Shown: positions 35,709-44,570, counted from the stretch's first letter. The stretch is DNA of 64,000 bases from Pseudomonas laurylsulfativorans (GCF_002906155.1 NZ_MUJK01000007.1:62001-126000); one strand, 5' to 3'. Numbers and translations are program-made. Notes: a model not told the origin generated them from the sequence alone.

Positions 35709-37022
35709 ATGCTCAGATGGTGCTCGCGTTCAATCTTCCTCCAAGTGGTTCTCGGACTGGTGCTCGGCATCGTCTGCGGGCTGACCCTTCCCGAATACTC
35801 CGCTCAGCTCAAACCGCTCGGTGACGGTTTTATCAAGCTGATCAAAATGCTCATTGGCCTGATTGTGTTCTGCGTGGTGGTCAGCGGTATCAGTGGTGCC
35901 GGAGACCTGAAAAAGGTCGGGCGCATCGGCCTGAAATCGGTGATCTACTTTGAAATCCTCACCACCATTGCGCTGGTGATTGGCCTGGTGTTCGCCTTCA
36001 GCACCGGTATCGGTAGTGGCGCGAACATTCATCTGGAGCAGCTTTCCGCGGCCGATATGGGCGACATCGCCCAGCGCGGCCAGCACATGCACACCACTAC
36101 GCAGTTCCTCATGGACCTGATTCCGACCTCGGTGCTTGGCGCCTTTGCCGACAACAACATCCTGCAGGTCCTGCTGTTTTCGGTGCTGTTCGGCAGCGCG
36201 CTGAATCTGGTGGGTGAGGCTGCTTCGGGCATCTCCCGGCTGATCAATGAACTGAGCCACGTGATCTTCCGCATCATGGGCATGATCGTGCGCCTGGCGC
36301 CAATCGGTGTGTTCGGTGCGATCGCCTTCACCACCAGCAAATATGGCCTGGACTCACTGCAGCACCTGGGCAGCCTGGTCGGCCTGTTTTACCTGACCTG
36401 TGTAGCCTTCGTGACGCTGATTCTCGGTCTGGTGATGCGCCTCTCCGGCCTGAAAATGTGGCCGCTGCTCAAGTACCTGCGCGAAGAACTGCTGATCGTC
36501 ATGGGTACCGCTTCGTCCGATGCTGTGTTGCCACAAATCATGCGCAAGCTTGAACATCTGGGCATCGGCAGTTCGACGGTCGGGTTGGTGATTCCTACCG
36601 GCTACTCGTTCAACCTCGACGGTTTTTCGATCTACCTGACCCTGGCCATCGTGTTCATTGCCAATGCCACCGGCACACCACTGGCCATGACCGACCTGCT
36701 GACGATTCTGTTGGTGTCGTTGATCACCTCCAAAGGCGCGCACGGTATTCCCGGATCGGCGCTGGTGATCCTGGCGGCAACCCTGACGGCCATTCCAGCA
36801 ATTCCGGTGGTAGGTCTGGTGCTGGTGCTGGCCGTGGACTGGTTCATGGGCATTGGCCGAGCGCTGACCAACCTGATCGGCAACTGTGTGGCGACCGTGG
36901 CTATCGCCCGGTGGGAAAAGGACATCGATGTGCAACGGGCGAACAAGGTACTTTCTGGCCAGGCAGGCTATACCTTCCAGCCGCGAAAACCCGTGGCCCC
37001 GACGCATCAGCAGGAATTTTGA
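35709..37022 (+). CDS. Dicarboxylate/amino acid:cation symporter (DctA type)
   Basis: 437-residue inner-membrane secondary transporter of the DAACS family (DctA/GltP). Family motifs are present: SSDAVLPQIMRKLE after GTASSDA (hairpin 1), GYSFNLDGFSIYLTLA (helix 7) and the ITSKGAHGIPGSALVILAATL hairpin 2 with transport residues, then GNCVATVAIARWE in helix 8. About eight helices plus two hairpins are expected. SKGAHGIPG resembles DctA more than glutamate transporters, so a C4-dicarboxylate or related acid is the likely substrate. Two GntR-type operator candidates precede it and two GntR genes follow. Confidence 0.92.
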   Translation: MLRWCSRSIFLQVVLGLVLGIVCGLTLPEYSAQLKPLGDGFIKLIKMLIGLIVFCVVVSGISGAGDLKKVGRIGLKSVIYFEILTTIALVIGLVFAFSTGIGSGANIHLEQLSAADMGDIAQRGQHMHTTTQFLMDLIPTSVLGAFADNNILQVLLFSVLFGSALNLVGEAASGISRLINELSHVIFRIMGMIVRLAPIGVFGAIAFTTSKYGLDSLQHLGSLVGLFYLTCVAFVTLILGLVMRLSGLKMWPLLKYLREELLIVMGTASSDAVLPQIMRKLEHLGIGSSTVGLVIPTGYSFNLDGFSIYLTLAIVFIANATGTPLAMTDLLTILLVSLITSKGAHGIPGSALVILAATLTAIPAIPVVGLVLVLAVDWFMGIGRALTNLIGNCVATVAIARWEKDIDVQRANKVLSGQAGYTFQPRKPVAPTHQQEF

Positions 37023-37030
37023 ATAATCGC

Positions 37031-37054
37031 CGTGCCTGCTCCCGGGCAGGCACG
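37031..37054. repeat. Inverted repeat between symporter and GntR gene
   Basis: CGTGCCTGC, TCCCGG, GCAGGCACG: a perfect 9-bp stem without a T run, 8 bases after the symporter stop. It may partly stop transcription or stabilise the symporter message. Confidence 0.6.
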
Positions 37055-37071
37055 GTCAATAACCGTTACAG

Positions 37072-37794
37072 ATGCTCATGGAGCGAACAGTGATTACCAC
37101 CTCGACCGTTGTGAATTCAGTCGTAGAAAAACTTCGGGCCGCGCTGGCCCGTGGTCAGTGGCGCTCGGGCGAAATGCTGCCGGGGCAACGCGAGCTGGCC
37201 GAACAACTGGGCATCAGCCGCCCGAGCCTGCGTGAAGCGGTCATCGTCCTGGAAACCCTGGGCCTGGTGCGCTCGATGCCGGGCAAAGGCGTGGTGGTGC
37301 TCGAAGCCAGTCTCGCCGACAGCCAGGCGCATGAAAGCGCTGTGGCCACGGCGAGCCTGGAAGATGTGTTGCAACTGCGTTACACCCTCGAGCCGTTCAT
37401 CGTTGGCCTGGTGGCGCAATCCATCAGCAGCAAGGAAGTCGGGCAACTGCGCCTGACCCTGATGGACATGCGCGAAGCCCTGGAAGCCAATGACAGTGAA
37501 GCCGGCGTGAATGCCTACATCGCGTTCCACGAAGAACTGTTCACGCTGACATCCAACCCGATCTTCCAGAGCGTGGTCCAGCAAACCAGCAATGCCCTCA
37601 AGCAGAGCGCCGAAGTGTTGCGCAATTCCCCAGAGCACCTGGCTGAACGCCTTGAAGAAAACGAAGCCGTGGTGCGGGCGATCCGTAGCAAGAACAGCGC
37701 TCAGGCCAGCGCCGAGATGCGCCGGCACATTCTTCGGGAAGGTCAGCGGATGGGCATCGAGCTGAACATTCCGGAAGACAACTTCGGCAGTTGA
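37072..37794 (+). CDS. GntR family regulator, FadR subfamily (FCD)
   Basis: 240 aa. The winged helix is at about 14-75 (LRAALARGQWRSGEMLPGQRELAEQLGISRPSLREAVIVLETLGLV is its core), followed by an FCD ligand domain of helices with metal-binding type His in AFHEELF and RRHILREGQ. Probable repressor of the symporter upstream: same strand, 49 bases apart, and FadR-type GGT-N3-ACC sites in the symporter promoter. Start is uncertain: ATG 37072, ATG 37078, or GTG 37090; only the last has a clear ribosome binding site (GGAG at 37080). Effector unknown. Confidence 0.88.
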   Translation: MLMERTVITTSTVVNSVVEKLRAALARGQWRSGEMLPGQRELAEQLGISRPSLREAVIVLETLGLVRSMPGKGVVVLEASLADSQAHESAVATASLEDVLQLRYTLEPFIVGLVAQSISSKEVGQLRLTLMDMREALEANDSEAGVNAYIAFHEELFTLTSNPIFQSVVQQTSNALKQSAEVLRNSPEHLAERLEENEAVVRAIRSKNSAQASAEMRRHILREGQRMGIELNIPEDNFGS

Positions 37795-37819
37795 AACCTC
37801 TTCGAACTGGAGATCGGCC

Positions 37820-38500
37820 ATGAACAGCTTCGCCTCGCCACAAACGCTCGCTACCCTGCCCGTCCGCCCTACGGTGGACGATCTGTATTCGCGGGTCCTC
37901 GATGCCATTTTCGAACTGCGCATCCACTCGGCCAGTCGCTTTACCGAAGAAAGCCTGGCGCTGATGTTCGGTGCAAGGCGCAGCGACATGCGTGATGTGC
38001 TGACGCGACTGTCCCATCAACAGATCATCATCCTTCGAGTCAACCATCGTCCCCGCGTCGCCGAGCTTGATGTCGAGCAGACCCGGCAGACGCTGCATGC
38101 CCGGCGTCTGGCCGAGATCATGCTGGTGCGGCTGGCCTGTCAGCGACCCTGTGCGCAAGACTTGAAGCGCCTGCGCACACTGGTCGAAAACGAGCGCCAA
38201 TGCGCCGAGCGCGGCCGGGCGATTCGTTTGTCGGGAGAGTTTCATTTGCAGTTGGCACAAATGGCGGGGAATGCACCGTTGGCGCATTTTCTCGACAGCT
38301 TGATACCGCAAACCTCATTAGCGATTGCGCAGTGTGAGGAGCAGACGCGCAGTTGTTGCGCGTGGCAGGCGCATTTGGCGATTGTTAGCGCTATTGAACA
38401 TGGAAACGCTGCGACAGCGGCCATGTTGATAAACCGGCATATGGATCATCTGGAACAGACACTTCTCAATACAACCCGTGAACATTGTGCTACCGGCTAG
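37820..38500 (+). CDS. Second GntR family regulator (FCD)
   Basis: 226 aa, different from the gene before it. The N-terminal winged helix (about 22-80) is divergent: FTEESLALMFGARRSDMRDVLTRLSHQQII. The FCD domain has the metal-ligand histidines in EFHLQLA, WQAHLAI and NRHMDHLE, so a metal/carboxylate effector is plausible. A ribosome binding site (TGGAGAT) lies 9 bases ahead. Only 25 bases follow the first GntR gene, so they are co-transcribed. Five Cys in the C-terminal half (AQCEEQTRSCCAW) are uncommon for the family. Confidence 0.87.
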   Translation: MNSFASPQTLATLPVRPTVDDLYSRVLDAIFELRIHSASRFTEESLALMFGARRSDMRDVLTRLSHQQIIILRVNHRPRVAELDVEQTRQTLHARRLAEIMLVRLACQRPCAQDLKRLRTLVENERQCAERGRAIRLSGEFHLQLAQMAGNAPLAHFLDSLIPQTSLAIAQCEEQTRSCCAWQAHLAIVSAIEHGNAATAAMLINRHMDHLEQTLLNTTREHCATG

Positions 38501-38504
38501 ATCG

Positions 38505-38571
38505 CATCGCGGGCAAGCCCGCTCCCACAGGATTCAAGTGATCCCTGTAGGAGCGGGCTTGCCCGCGATGG
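38505..38571. repeat. REP doublet, reversed orientation
   Basis: CATCGCGGGCAAGCCCGCTCC then, after about 16 bases, GGAGCGGGCTTGCCCGCGATGG. As at 28012, the outer-arm sequences face inward. GCGGGC stem class. Confidence 0.9.
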
Positions 38572-38595
38572 CGTCCTGACAAACGCCATAAAACT

Positions 38596-39567
38596 TCAGA
38601 CCGCCGCCACCCGCGCGAACCCCTCACGGATCTTTTCCTCCGGCAAGTCATCGGCAATGAACACGATCACGCTCTCGCGCACTTCGTCTTCAGCCCACTC
38701 GGTATCCCAGTCGAAACCATAAAGTTTCAGCACCCCCTGGAACACCATACGACGCGATTCGCCGAGGATATTCAACACGCCTTTGTAGCGCAGCAACTGC
38801 TTGCCATGCTCCTCCAGCAGCTCGTTCATGAACTCGCTGAGCTTATCGATATCCAGCGGTTTTTCAGTGCGCAGCACCAGGCTGGAAATGCGGTCGATGG
38901 ACGGCGCTTTGCTCACCGGGCGCAAACTCACGCCACCACCAAGATCGGCATTGAGGTTGAAACCACGCACGTCGAGCAATTCGGCCAGGTCAATCCTGCC
39001 GTGGTCAACCACGCGAATCGGGGCGCGACGGTTGATGCGGGTCAGGCGCTCGCTCAACGCGGTGAAAGTCGGCTCGTCCACCAGATCGCGCTTGCTCACC
39101 AGCAGGCGGTCGGCAAAACCGATCTGTGCCTGGGCGATGGTCTGGGTCAGATGCAGATCAGCGTGGGCGGCATCGACCAGGGTGATGATGCCGTCGAGGA
39201 TATAGCGTTCACGCAGTTCTTCGTCGATAAAGAAGGTTTGCGCCACCGGTGCCGGGTCGGCCAGGCCGGTGCATTCGATCACCAGCCGGTCGAAGGCGAT
39301 GTCGCCCTGGTCCAGGCGCTCCAGCAACAAATAAAGCGCCTTGGTCAGGTCCGTATGAATGGTGCAGCAAACGCAGCCGTTTGACAGCGTCATCACTTGC
39401 ACCGGCTCGTCGCCCAACAACTGGGTATCGATGCCGGCATCGCTGAATTCGTTTTCGATCACGGCAACTTTCAGGCCGTGCTCGGCTTTGAGCAGATGGC
39501 GCAACAGGGTGGTTTTACCAGCGCCGAGGAAGCCGCTGAGGATCGTGACAGGTATAGGGACTGACAA
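38596..39567 (-). CDS. yjiA: COG0523 (CobW/YjiA-type) GTP-binding protein
   Basis: G3E-family P-loop GTPase, 323 aa, a metallochaperone-type protein. Walker A GFLGAGKT at 12-19, the metal motif CVCC at 65-68 (SNGCVCCTI), E-C-T-G-L-A-D Walker B region, SKRD G4 motif, and a C-terminal CobW domain. The start is TTG at 39567 with AGGAG 8 bases upstream, since no ATG exists between the upstream stop region and the P loop. It follows yjiX and cstA on the same strand; E. coli btsT-yjiX-yjiA has the same order. Substrate metal not determinable from sequence. Confidence 0.9.
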   Translation of the reverse strand: MSVPIPVTILSGFLGAGKTTLLRHLLKAEHGLKVAVIENEFSDAGIDTQLLGDEPVQVMTLSNGCVCCTIHTDLTKALYLLLERLDQGDIAFDRLVIECTGLADPAPVAQTFFIDEELRERYILDGIITLVDAAHADLHLTQTIAQAQIGFADRLLVSKRDLVDEPTFTALSERLTRINRRAPIRVVDHGRIDLAELLDVRGFNLNADLGGGVSLRPVSKAPSIDRISSLVLRTEKPLDIDKLSEFMNELLEEHGKQLLRYKGVLNILGESRRMVFQGVLKLYGFDWDTEWAEDEVRESVIVFIADDLPEEKIREGFARVAAV

Positions 39568-39594
39568 AATAAGGTCTCCTGGGCGCAGAAAAAA

Positions 39595-39662
39595 CTGTAG
39601 GAGCCGGCTTGCTGGCGATGGCGTCCCGAAGATCGCTATCGCCAGCAAGCCGGCTCCTACAG
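39595..39662. repeat. REP doublet (REPIN), GCCGGC class
   Basis: TGTAGGAGCCGGCTTGCTGGC then about 20 bases then its complement, lying between yjiX and yjiA inside what is otherwise an operon. It can fold in the message. Confidence 0.92.
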
Positions 39663-39685
39663 AGGTGATGCCTAAGTGGTGTATT

Positions 39686-39883
39686 TCAACAGCACTTCGG
39701 CCCACCCTTGCCACCGTAACGGGCTTCCTGACGTTCGCGGAAGAACATCTCGTAGCTCATCACCGGTTTGTCCGGGTGTTTGGTCTGCATGTGCTCGACG
39801 TAGTTGTCGTAGTCGGGCATGCCGACCATCAGGCGCGCAGCCTGACCGAGGTATTTACCGAGGCGACTCAGGTCATTGAACAT
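39686..39883 (-). CDS. yjiX: YbdD/YjiX family protein
   Basis: Small protein, 65 aa, DUF466 family, always near cstA/btsT. Conserved features are the YLGQAARLMVGMPDYDNYVEHM segment and the end YGGKGGPKCC with a terminal double cysteine. An upstream GTG (39901) overlaps the cstA stop as GTGA, but GAGGA before the ATG at 39883 supports that start. In E. coli the family is linked to the pyruvate transporter's function; a direct role is not proven. Confidence 0.9.
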   Translation of the reverse strand: MFNDLSRLGKYLGQAARLMVGMPDYDNYVEHMQTKHPDKPVMSYEMFFRERQEARYGGKGGPKCC

Positions 39884-39897
39884 GTGCAAATCCTCGA

Positions 39898-41964
39898 TCA
39901 CGCTTCCGGCAGCGCATGGAATGGCGCTTCTTTATCCGTACGCTCTTTGCTACCCCAAGCGGAAATACCGATCTTGAGCGCATAGAACAGGATGCTGAAC
40001 ACCACAAACAGGAACAGCGCGGTCAGCGTTGCGTTGGTGTAGGCGTTGAAGATCACGTGCTGCATCTGGGTGATGTCCTTGGCCGGGGCGAGGATCTGGC
40101 CATTGGCCAGCGCGTCGCTGTACTTCTTGGCCAGCGACAGGAAACCGATCGCCGGGTTGGCATCGAACAGCTTGATGAAGCCCGCCGTCGTGGTGCAGAT
40201 CAGCAGCCACACGGCCGGCACCAAGGTCACCCAGATGTAGCGTTGGCGTTTCATCTTGATCAGCACCACGGTGCCGAGCATCAGCGCGATGCCCGCCAGC
40301 ATCTGGTTGGAGATACCGAACAGCGGCCACAAGGTGTTGATGCCGCCCAATGGATCGATCACACCCTGGTACAGCAGATAACCCCACATGGCCACGCAAC
40401 CGGCCGTGGCGATCAGGTTGGCAGTCCAGGATTCGGTGCGGCGCAGGGCCGGCACGAACGAGCCGAGCAAGTCCTGCAGCATGAAGCGACCGGCACGGGT
40501 ACCGGCATCCACGGCAGTCAGGATGAACAGCGCTTCGAACAGGATCGCGAAGTGGTACCAGAACGCCATGGTGTTTTCGCCCGGCAGAACACTGTGCAGG
40601 ATCTGCGCGATCCCCACCGCCAGGGTCGGAGCACCACCGGCACGAGCCAGGATGGTGGTTTCACCGATGTCATGGGCCACGGCTTGCAACGCTTCCGGGG
40701 TGATGGCAAAGCCCCAGTTGCTGACCGCCGTCGCTACCGCCACCACATCACCACCGACGACTGCCGCCGGGCTGTTCATGGCGAAGTACACGCCCGGCTC
40801 GATCACCGAGGCGGCAACCATCGCCATGATGGCCACGAAGGATTCCATCAACATGCCGCCGTAACCGATGTAGCGGGCGTTGGTTTCGTTATCCAGCAGT
40901 TTCGGCGTGGTGCCGGAAGAGATCAGCGCATGGAAACCCGAGACCGCGCCACAGGCGATGGTGATGAACAGGAACGGGAACAGCCCGCCCTTCCATACCG
41001 GGCCGGTGCCATCGATGAACTGGGTCAGGGCCGGCATTTTCAGCTCGGGCATGGTGACCAGGATGCCGATGGCCAGGGCCACGATGGTGCCGATTTTCAG
41101 GAAAGTCGACAGATAGTCACGCGGCGCCAGGATCAACCACACCGGCAACACCGCCGCGACAAAACCGTAACCGATCAGCATCCAGGTGATTTGTACGCCT
41201 GTGAAGCTGAACGCCTTGGCCCACACCGGATCCGCGGCAATCTGCCCGCCGAGCCAGATCGAACCGAGCAGCAACAGCACGCCGATGACGGAGATTTCAC
41301 CGATACGACCCGGACGGATGTAGCGCATGTACACGCCCATGAACATCGCGATCGGGATGGTCGCCATCACCGTGAAAATACCCCACGGGCTTTCGGCCAG
41401 GGCTTTCACCACGATCAGCGCCAGCACCGCGAGGATGATGATCATGATCAGGAAGCAGCCGAACAGCGCGATGGTGCCGGGGATGCGGCCCATTTCCTCG
41501 CGGACCATGTCGCCCAGGGACCGGCCGTTGCGGCGGGTAGACATGAACAGGACCATGAAGTCCTGAACGGCACCGGCCAGTACGACACCGGCGATCAGCC
41601 ACAGCGTGCCGGGCAAGTAACCCATTTGCGCCGCCAACACCGGACCGACCAGCGGCCCCGCCCCGGCGATGGCCGCGAAGTGGTGACCGAAGAGAATGTG
41701 TTTGTTGGTCGGCACGTAGTCCAGACCGTCATTGTTGAGCACGGCGGGAGTGGCCCGTCGCGCATCGAGCTGCATGACATTGTTAGCGATGAACAGACTG
41801 TAGTAGCGGTATGCAACCAGATAGATGGCCACGGAAGCGACCACGATCCACAAGGCGTTGACTGCCTCGCCTCGGCGCAATGCCACGACACCCAGGGCGC
41901 ACGCACCTACGATTGCCAGCAGCAGCCAAGGCAAATGGCGTAGCGGGCTATTATTATTTTTCAT
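39898..41964 (-). CDS. cstA: Pyruvate/peptide transporter CstA
   Basis: 688-residue inner-membrane carrier of the CstA/BtsT family, which imports pyruvate by proton symport in E. coli (BtsT) and was first linked to peptide use under carbon starvation. It has about 16-18 predicted helices; the family signature is AGAGPLVGPVLAAQMGY near residue 95 (with GHHFAAIAG before it). Start 41964 is the ATG of MKNNNSPLRHL; the ribosome binding site is weak (TGGAA). Two AANAANAA motifs flank the start codon. yjiX starts within the stop overlap downstream. Confidence 0.95.
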   Translation of the reverse strand: MKNNNSPLRHLPWLLLAIVGACALGVVALRRGEAVNALWIVVASVAIYLVAYRYYSLFIANNVMQLDARRATPAVLNNDGLDYVPTNKHILFGHHFAAIAGAGPLVGPVLAAQMGYLPGTLWLIAGVVLAGAVQDFMVLFMSTRRNGRSLGDMVREEMGRIPGTIALFGCFLIMIIILAVLALIVVKALAESPWGIFTVMATIPIAMFMGVYMRYIRPGRIGEISVIGVLLLLGSIWLGGQIAADPVWAKAFSFTGVQITWMLIGYGFVAAVLPVWLILAPRDYLSTFLKIGTIVALAIGILVTMPELKMPALTQFIDGTGPVWKGGLFPFLFITIACGAVSGFHALISSGTTPKLLDNETNARYIGYGGMLMESFVAIMAMVAASVIEPGVYFAMNSPAAVVGGDVVAVATAVSNWGFAITPEALQAVAHDIGETTILARAGGAPTLAVGIAQILHSVLPGENTMAFWYHFAILFEALFILTAVDAGTRAGRFMLQDLLGSFVPALRRTESWTANLIATAGCVAMWGYLLYQGVIDPLGGINTLWPLFGISNQMLAGIALMLGTVVLIKMKRQRYIWVTLVPAVWLLICTTTAGFIKLFDANPAIGFLSLAKKYSDALANGQILAPAKDITQMQHVIFNAYTNATLTALFLFVVFSILFYALKIGISAWGSKERTDKEAPFHALPEA

Positions 41965-41973
41965 TTTATTATT
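41951..41973 (-). promoter_or_regulatory. Hfq/Crc-type CA motifs at cstA start
   Basis: On the minus strand AATAATAA (41973-41966) lies just before the ATG and a second AATAATAA (41958-41951) just after it. Both match AANAANAA, the A-rich sites bound by Hfq with Crc in Pseudomonas to block translation during growth on preferred carbon sources. Position over the start codon is where such sites act. Confidence 0.6.
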
Positions 41974-42124
41974 CCAGCCAGAGTGGACAAGAAAGACAGC
42001 CACCCCGAGTTTAGCGCTCCTGACGGCAAAGGCCATACCCCGACATAGGTCTAGACACCTGCCCACGCTGGCAGCCTTGAAGAATGCGGGTCTATAGTCA
42101 GCGTACATCTACGAGGATCGCGCC

Positions 42125-42493
42125 ATGAGCGAGCACCCTGCCGAACGTCGCCGCTTCAAACGTATTGCGTTCGATGCCCGAACCGAGCTGAGTCAGGGTG
42201 AGTCCACTTGGCCAGTGAAGTTGATTGATCTGTCGCTCAAGGGGTTACTGATCGAGCGACCCGATCCGTGGCTGGGCAATGCGCAGCAGGACTTTCTGGT
42301 CGACATTCATCTGAGTGAAGAGGCCGATATCACCATGGATGTGCAACTGGCCCACGATGACCATGGCCAACTCGGTTTTGTCTGCCTGCACATCAGCCTG
42401 GAGTCTATCGAACGGCTACGGCGATTGATCGAGCTCAACCTGGCTGATCCGCAGGAGCTGGAACGAGAGTTGGGGGCGCTGATCGAGATTTGA
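42125..42493 (+). CDS. mapZ: PilZ domain c-di-GMP receptor (MapZ-like)
   Basis: 122 aa, single PilZ domain. The two c-di-GMP binding motifs are present: RRRFKR (8-13; RxxxR type) and DLSLKG (35-40; D/NxSxxG). In P. aeruginosa the protein at the same place (PA4608, MapZ) binds c-di-GMP and inhibits the chemotaxis methyltransferase CheR1. The gene lies between cstA and radA as there, which supports the name. The family start and length agree. No signal peptide. Confidence 0.87.
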   Translation: MSEHPAERRRFKRIAFDARTELSQGESTWPVKLIDLSLKGLLIERPDPWLGNAQQDFLVDIHLSEEADITMDVQLAHDDHGQLGFVCLHISLESIERLRRLIELNLADPQELERELGALIEI

Positions 42494-42512
42494 CGGTCTG
42501 CCATCAATCCAA

Positions 42513-42541
42513 TGTGGGAGCGAGCTTGCTCGCTCCCACAG
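42513..42541. repeat. Single REP hairpin
   Basis: TGTGGGAGCGAG, CTTG, CTCGCTCCCACA: a perfect 12-bp stem in the convergent gap between mapZ and radA; likely 3' end hairpin for both. Confidence 0.88.
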
Positions 42542-42562
42542 GTATTGAGTTTCGTCTGTAAG

Positions 42563-43930
42563 TTACTCGAACAACGCATCCAACGCCTGTTCCAGACGCG
42601 TGACGGCAATGATCTGCAACCCTGCCGGCGCCTCTTTCGGCGCATTGCCCTTGGGTACGATGGCCCGCTTGAAACCGTGCTTGGCAGCTTCTTTCAAACG
42701 CTCCTGACCGCTCGGCACCGGACGCACCTCACCGGAAAGCCCGACTTCACCGAACACCAGCAGATCGTGGGGCAACGGCCGGTTGCGCAAGCTGGACATC
42801 ACCGCCGCCATCAACGCCAGATCGGACGCCGTTTCCAGCACCTTGACCCCACCAACCACGTTGAGAAACACGTCCTGATCGTGGGTCGGAATGCCACCGT
42901 GACGGTGCAGCACCGCCAGCAACATCGCCAGCCGGTTCTGATCCAGGCCCAGCGTGACCCGGCGCGGGTTGGCCAGGTGACTGTCGTCCACCAGCGCCTG
43001 TACCTCCACCAGCATCGGCCGCGTACCTTCCCATGTAGCCATCACCACACTGCCCGGGACTTCTTCCTGAGCGCGAGTCAGAAAAATCGCCGATGGATTG
43101 GAGACTTCTTTCAGGCCCTTGTCGGTCATGCCGAACACGCCCAGTTCATTGACGGCACCGAAGCGGTTCTTCACCGCCCTTAGCAGACGCAGGCGCCCGT
43201 CGGACTCACCCTCGAAATACAACACGGTGTCGACCATGTGTTCCAGCACCCGTGGGCCGGCCAGCGCGCCTTCCTTGGTGACGTGACCCACCAGGAAAAT
43301 CGCCGTACCGCTCTGTTTGGCATAACGCACCAGCAACGCCGCGCTTTCACGCACCTGGGATACCCCCCCCGGTGCCGATTGCAGTTGCTCGGTAAAAATC
43401 GTCTGGATCGAGTCGATCACCATCACCCTGGGCTTTTCCTGGCGGGCCGTGGCAATGATGGTTTCGATGCAAGTTTCGGTCATGACCCGCAGTTGATCCT
43501 GAGGCAATCCCAGGCGTCGCGCACGCATGGCCACTTGCTGCTGGGATTCTTCACCGGTGACGTAGAGCGCTGGCATGCTCTTGGCAAGGTTGCACAAGGT
43601 TTGCAACAGAATGGTCGACTTGCCGATGCCGGGGTCGCCACCGATCAGCACCACCGAGCCATCCACCAGACCACCACCCAGAACCCGGTCGAGCTCGCTG
43701 GAAGCGGTGGAGAAGCGTGGAACTTCTTCGACACTGACTTCGGCCAGGGTCTTGATCTGCGCCTGCTGCCCGGCCCAGCCAGTACGACCACTGGGGGCTG
43801 CCGCCCCGCCGCTTTCCACCATGGTTTCGGTGAGCGTGTTCCAGGCCCCGCATTCACCGCACTGGCCGGCCCATTTGGGGAAGGTTGAGCCGCACTCGGT
43901 GCAGCCGTACATGCGCTTGGCCTTGGCCAT
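42563..43930 (-). CDS. radA: DNA repair protein RadA
   Basis: RecA-like branch-migration helicase in homologous recombination, 455 aa. Zinc finger C10-x2-C13...C24-x2-C27 (GCTECG and CGECGAW), Walker A GGDPGIGKST at 97-106, the RadA signature KNRFG at 254-258, and a C-terminal Lon-like (non-proteolytic) domain. Normal length. Alone on its strand, next to mapZ as in P. aeruginosa. Confidence 0.98.
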   Translation of the reverse strand: MAKAKRMYGCTECGSTFPKWAGQCGECGAWNTLTETMVESGGAAAPSGRTGWAGQQAQIKTLAEVSVEEVPRFSTASSELDRVLGGGLVDGSVVLIGGDPGIGKSTILLQTLCNLAKSMPALYVTGEESQQQVAMRARRLGLPQDQLRVMTETCIETIIATARQEKPRVMVIDSIQTIFTEQLQSAPGGVSQVRESAALLVRYAKQSGTAIFLVGHVTKEGALAGPRVLEHMVDTVLYFEGESDGRLRLLRAVKNRFGAVNELGVFGMTDKGLKEVSNPSAIFLTRAQEEVPGSVVMATWEGTRPMLVEVQALVDDSHLANPRRVTLGLDQNRLAMLLAVLHRHGGIPTHDQDVFLNVVGGVKVLETASDLALMAAVMSSLRNRPLPHDLLVFGEVGLSGEVRPVPSGQERLKEAAKHGFKRAIVPKGNAPKEAPAGLQIIAVTRLEQALDALFE

Positions 43931-44570
43931 CGGAACTCCCGGAAAAAACGCGATGATAGCTCAGCTGAGACGCACGAGTGCGGCCAGATATTTCGCAACC
44001 TCTTTGATGAGTTCAAATGACCCCATTAAACACAGGTATATTGAGATACACCCACCCTGCAGAACCTTGTATAAGTTTTTTACTCAACTCGGCCAACAAA
44101 CTCTAGTGACATGCCATATCGCACGCTTTGAAAACCTATACAAACTTTATTCATTTACATATTTCTTGCACAACCTCCAAAACACTCACACAAAACACAG
44201 CATTGATTCAGGGAAACACGCAACTTGTCAGACACCTAAAACCAACTAAACAGTTCATATCACTGCGACGGCAATTAATTTTCAATAGAGCCTCCTGAGC
44301 ACTAACTGCCCGATCACCTTTAACGCGCCGATACAGGGATGGTCTCTCACCTTGGCTCGCCCACACAAACGACGCCATTTCGCTGAAAAAAATGTCGTAT
44401 GCGAACTCCGCAGAAGGCCTGGCGGCCCCTCAGATGAGATCAATCAGTGAGTTTTTCAGCACTACCAGGGTCGATGGCTGGCAAGCACAGCAGACCGTTG
44501 ATTCGAGCAGGATGCGATTTGCTGATTTACACTGCGTTCATCAACCTCATCTGTAACAAGGAAATAACCT
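43931..44570. other. 640-base non-coding, partly AT-rich region
   Basis: Between divergent radA and mscL. From about 44030 to 44290 the sequence is clearly richer in A and T than its surroundings (for example AACTTTATTCATTTACATAT near 44145), without a convincing reading frame. Frames open into it from radA antisense only. I see no tRNA-like fold. It could hold promoters for both genes or a small RNA, neither of which I can confirm. Confidence 0.5.

Noticed and set aside
37031..37054. Hairpin after the symporter as a rho-independent terminator
   Set aside because: No T run on either side; kept only as an inverted repeat.
43575..44249. 224-codon open frame running from radA antisense into the AT-rich gap
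   Set aside because: Most of it opposes radA, and no start with ribosome binding site lies in the gap itself.
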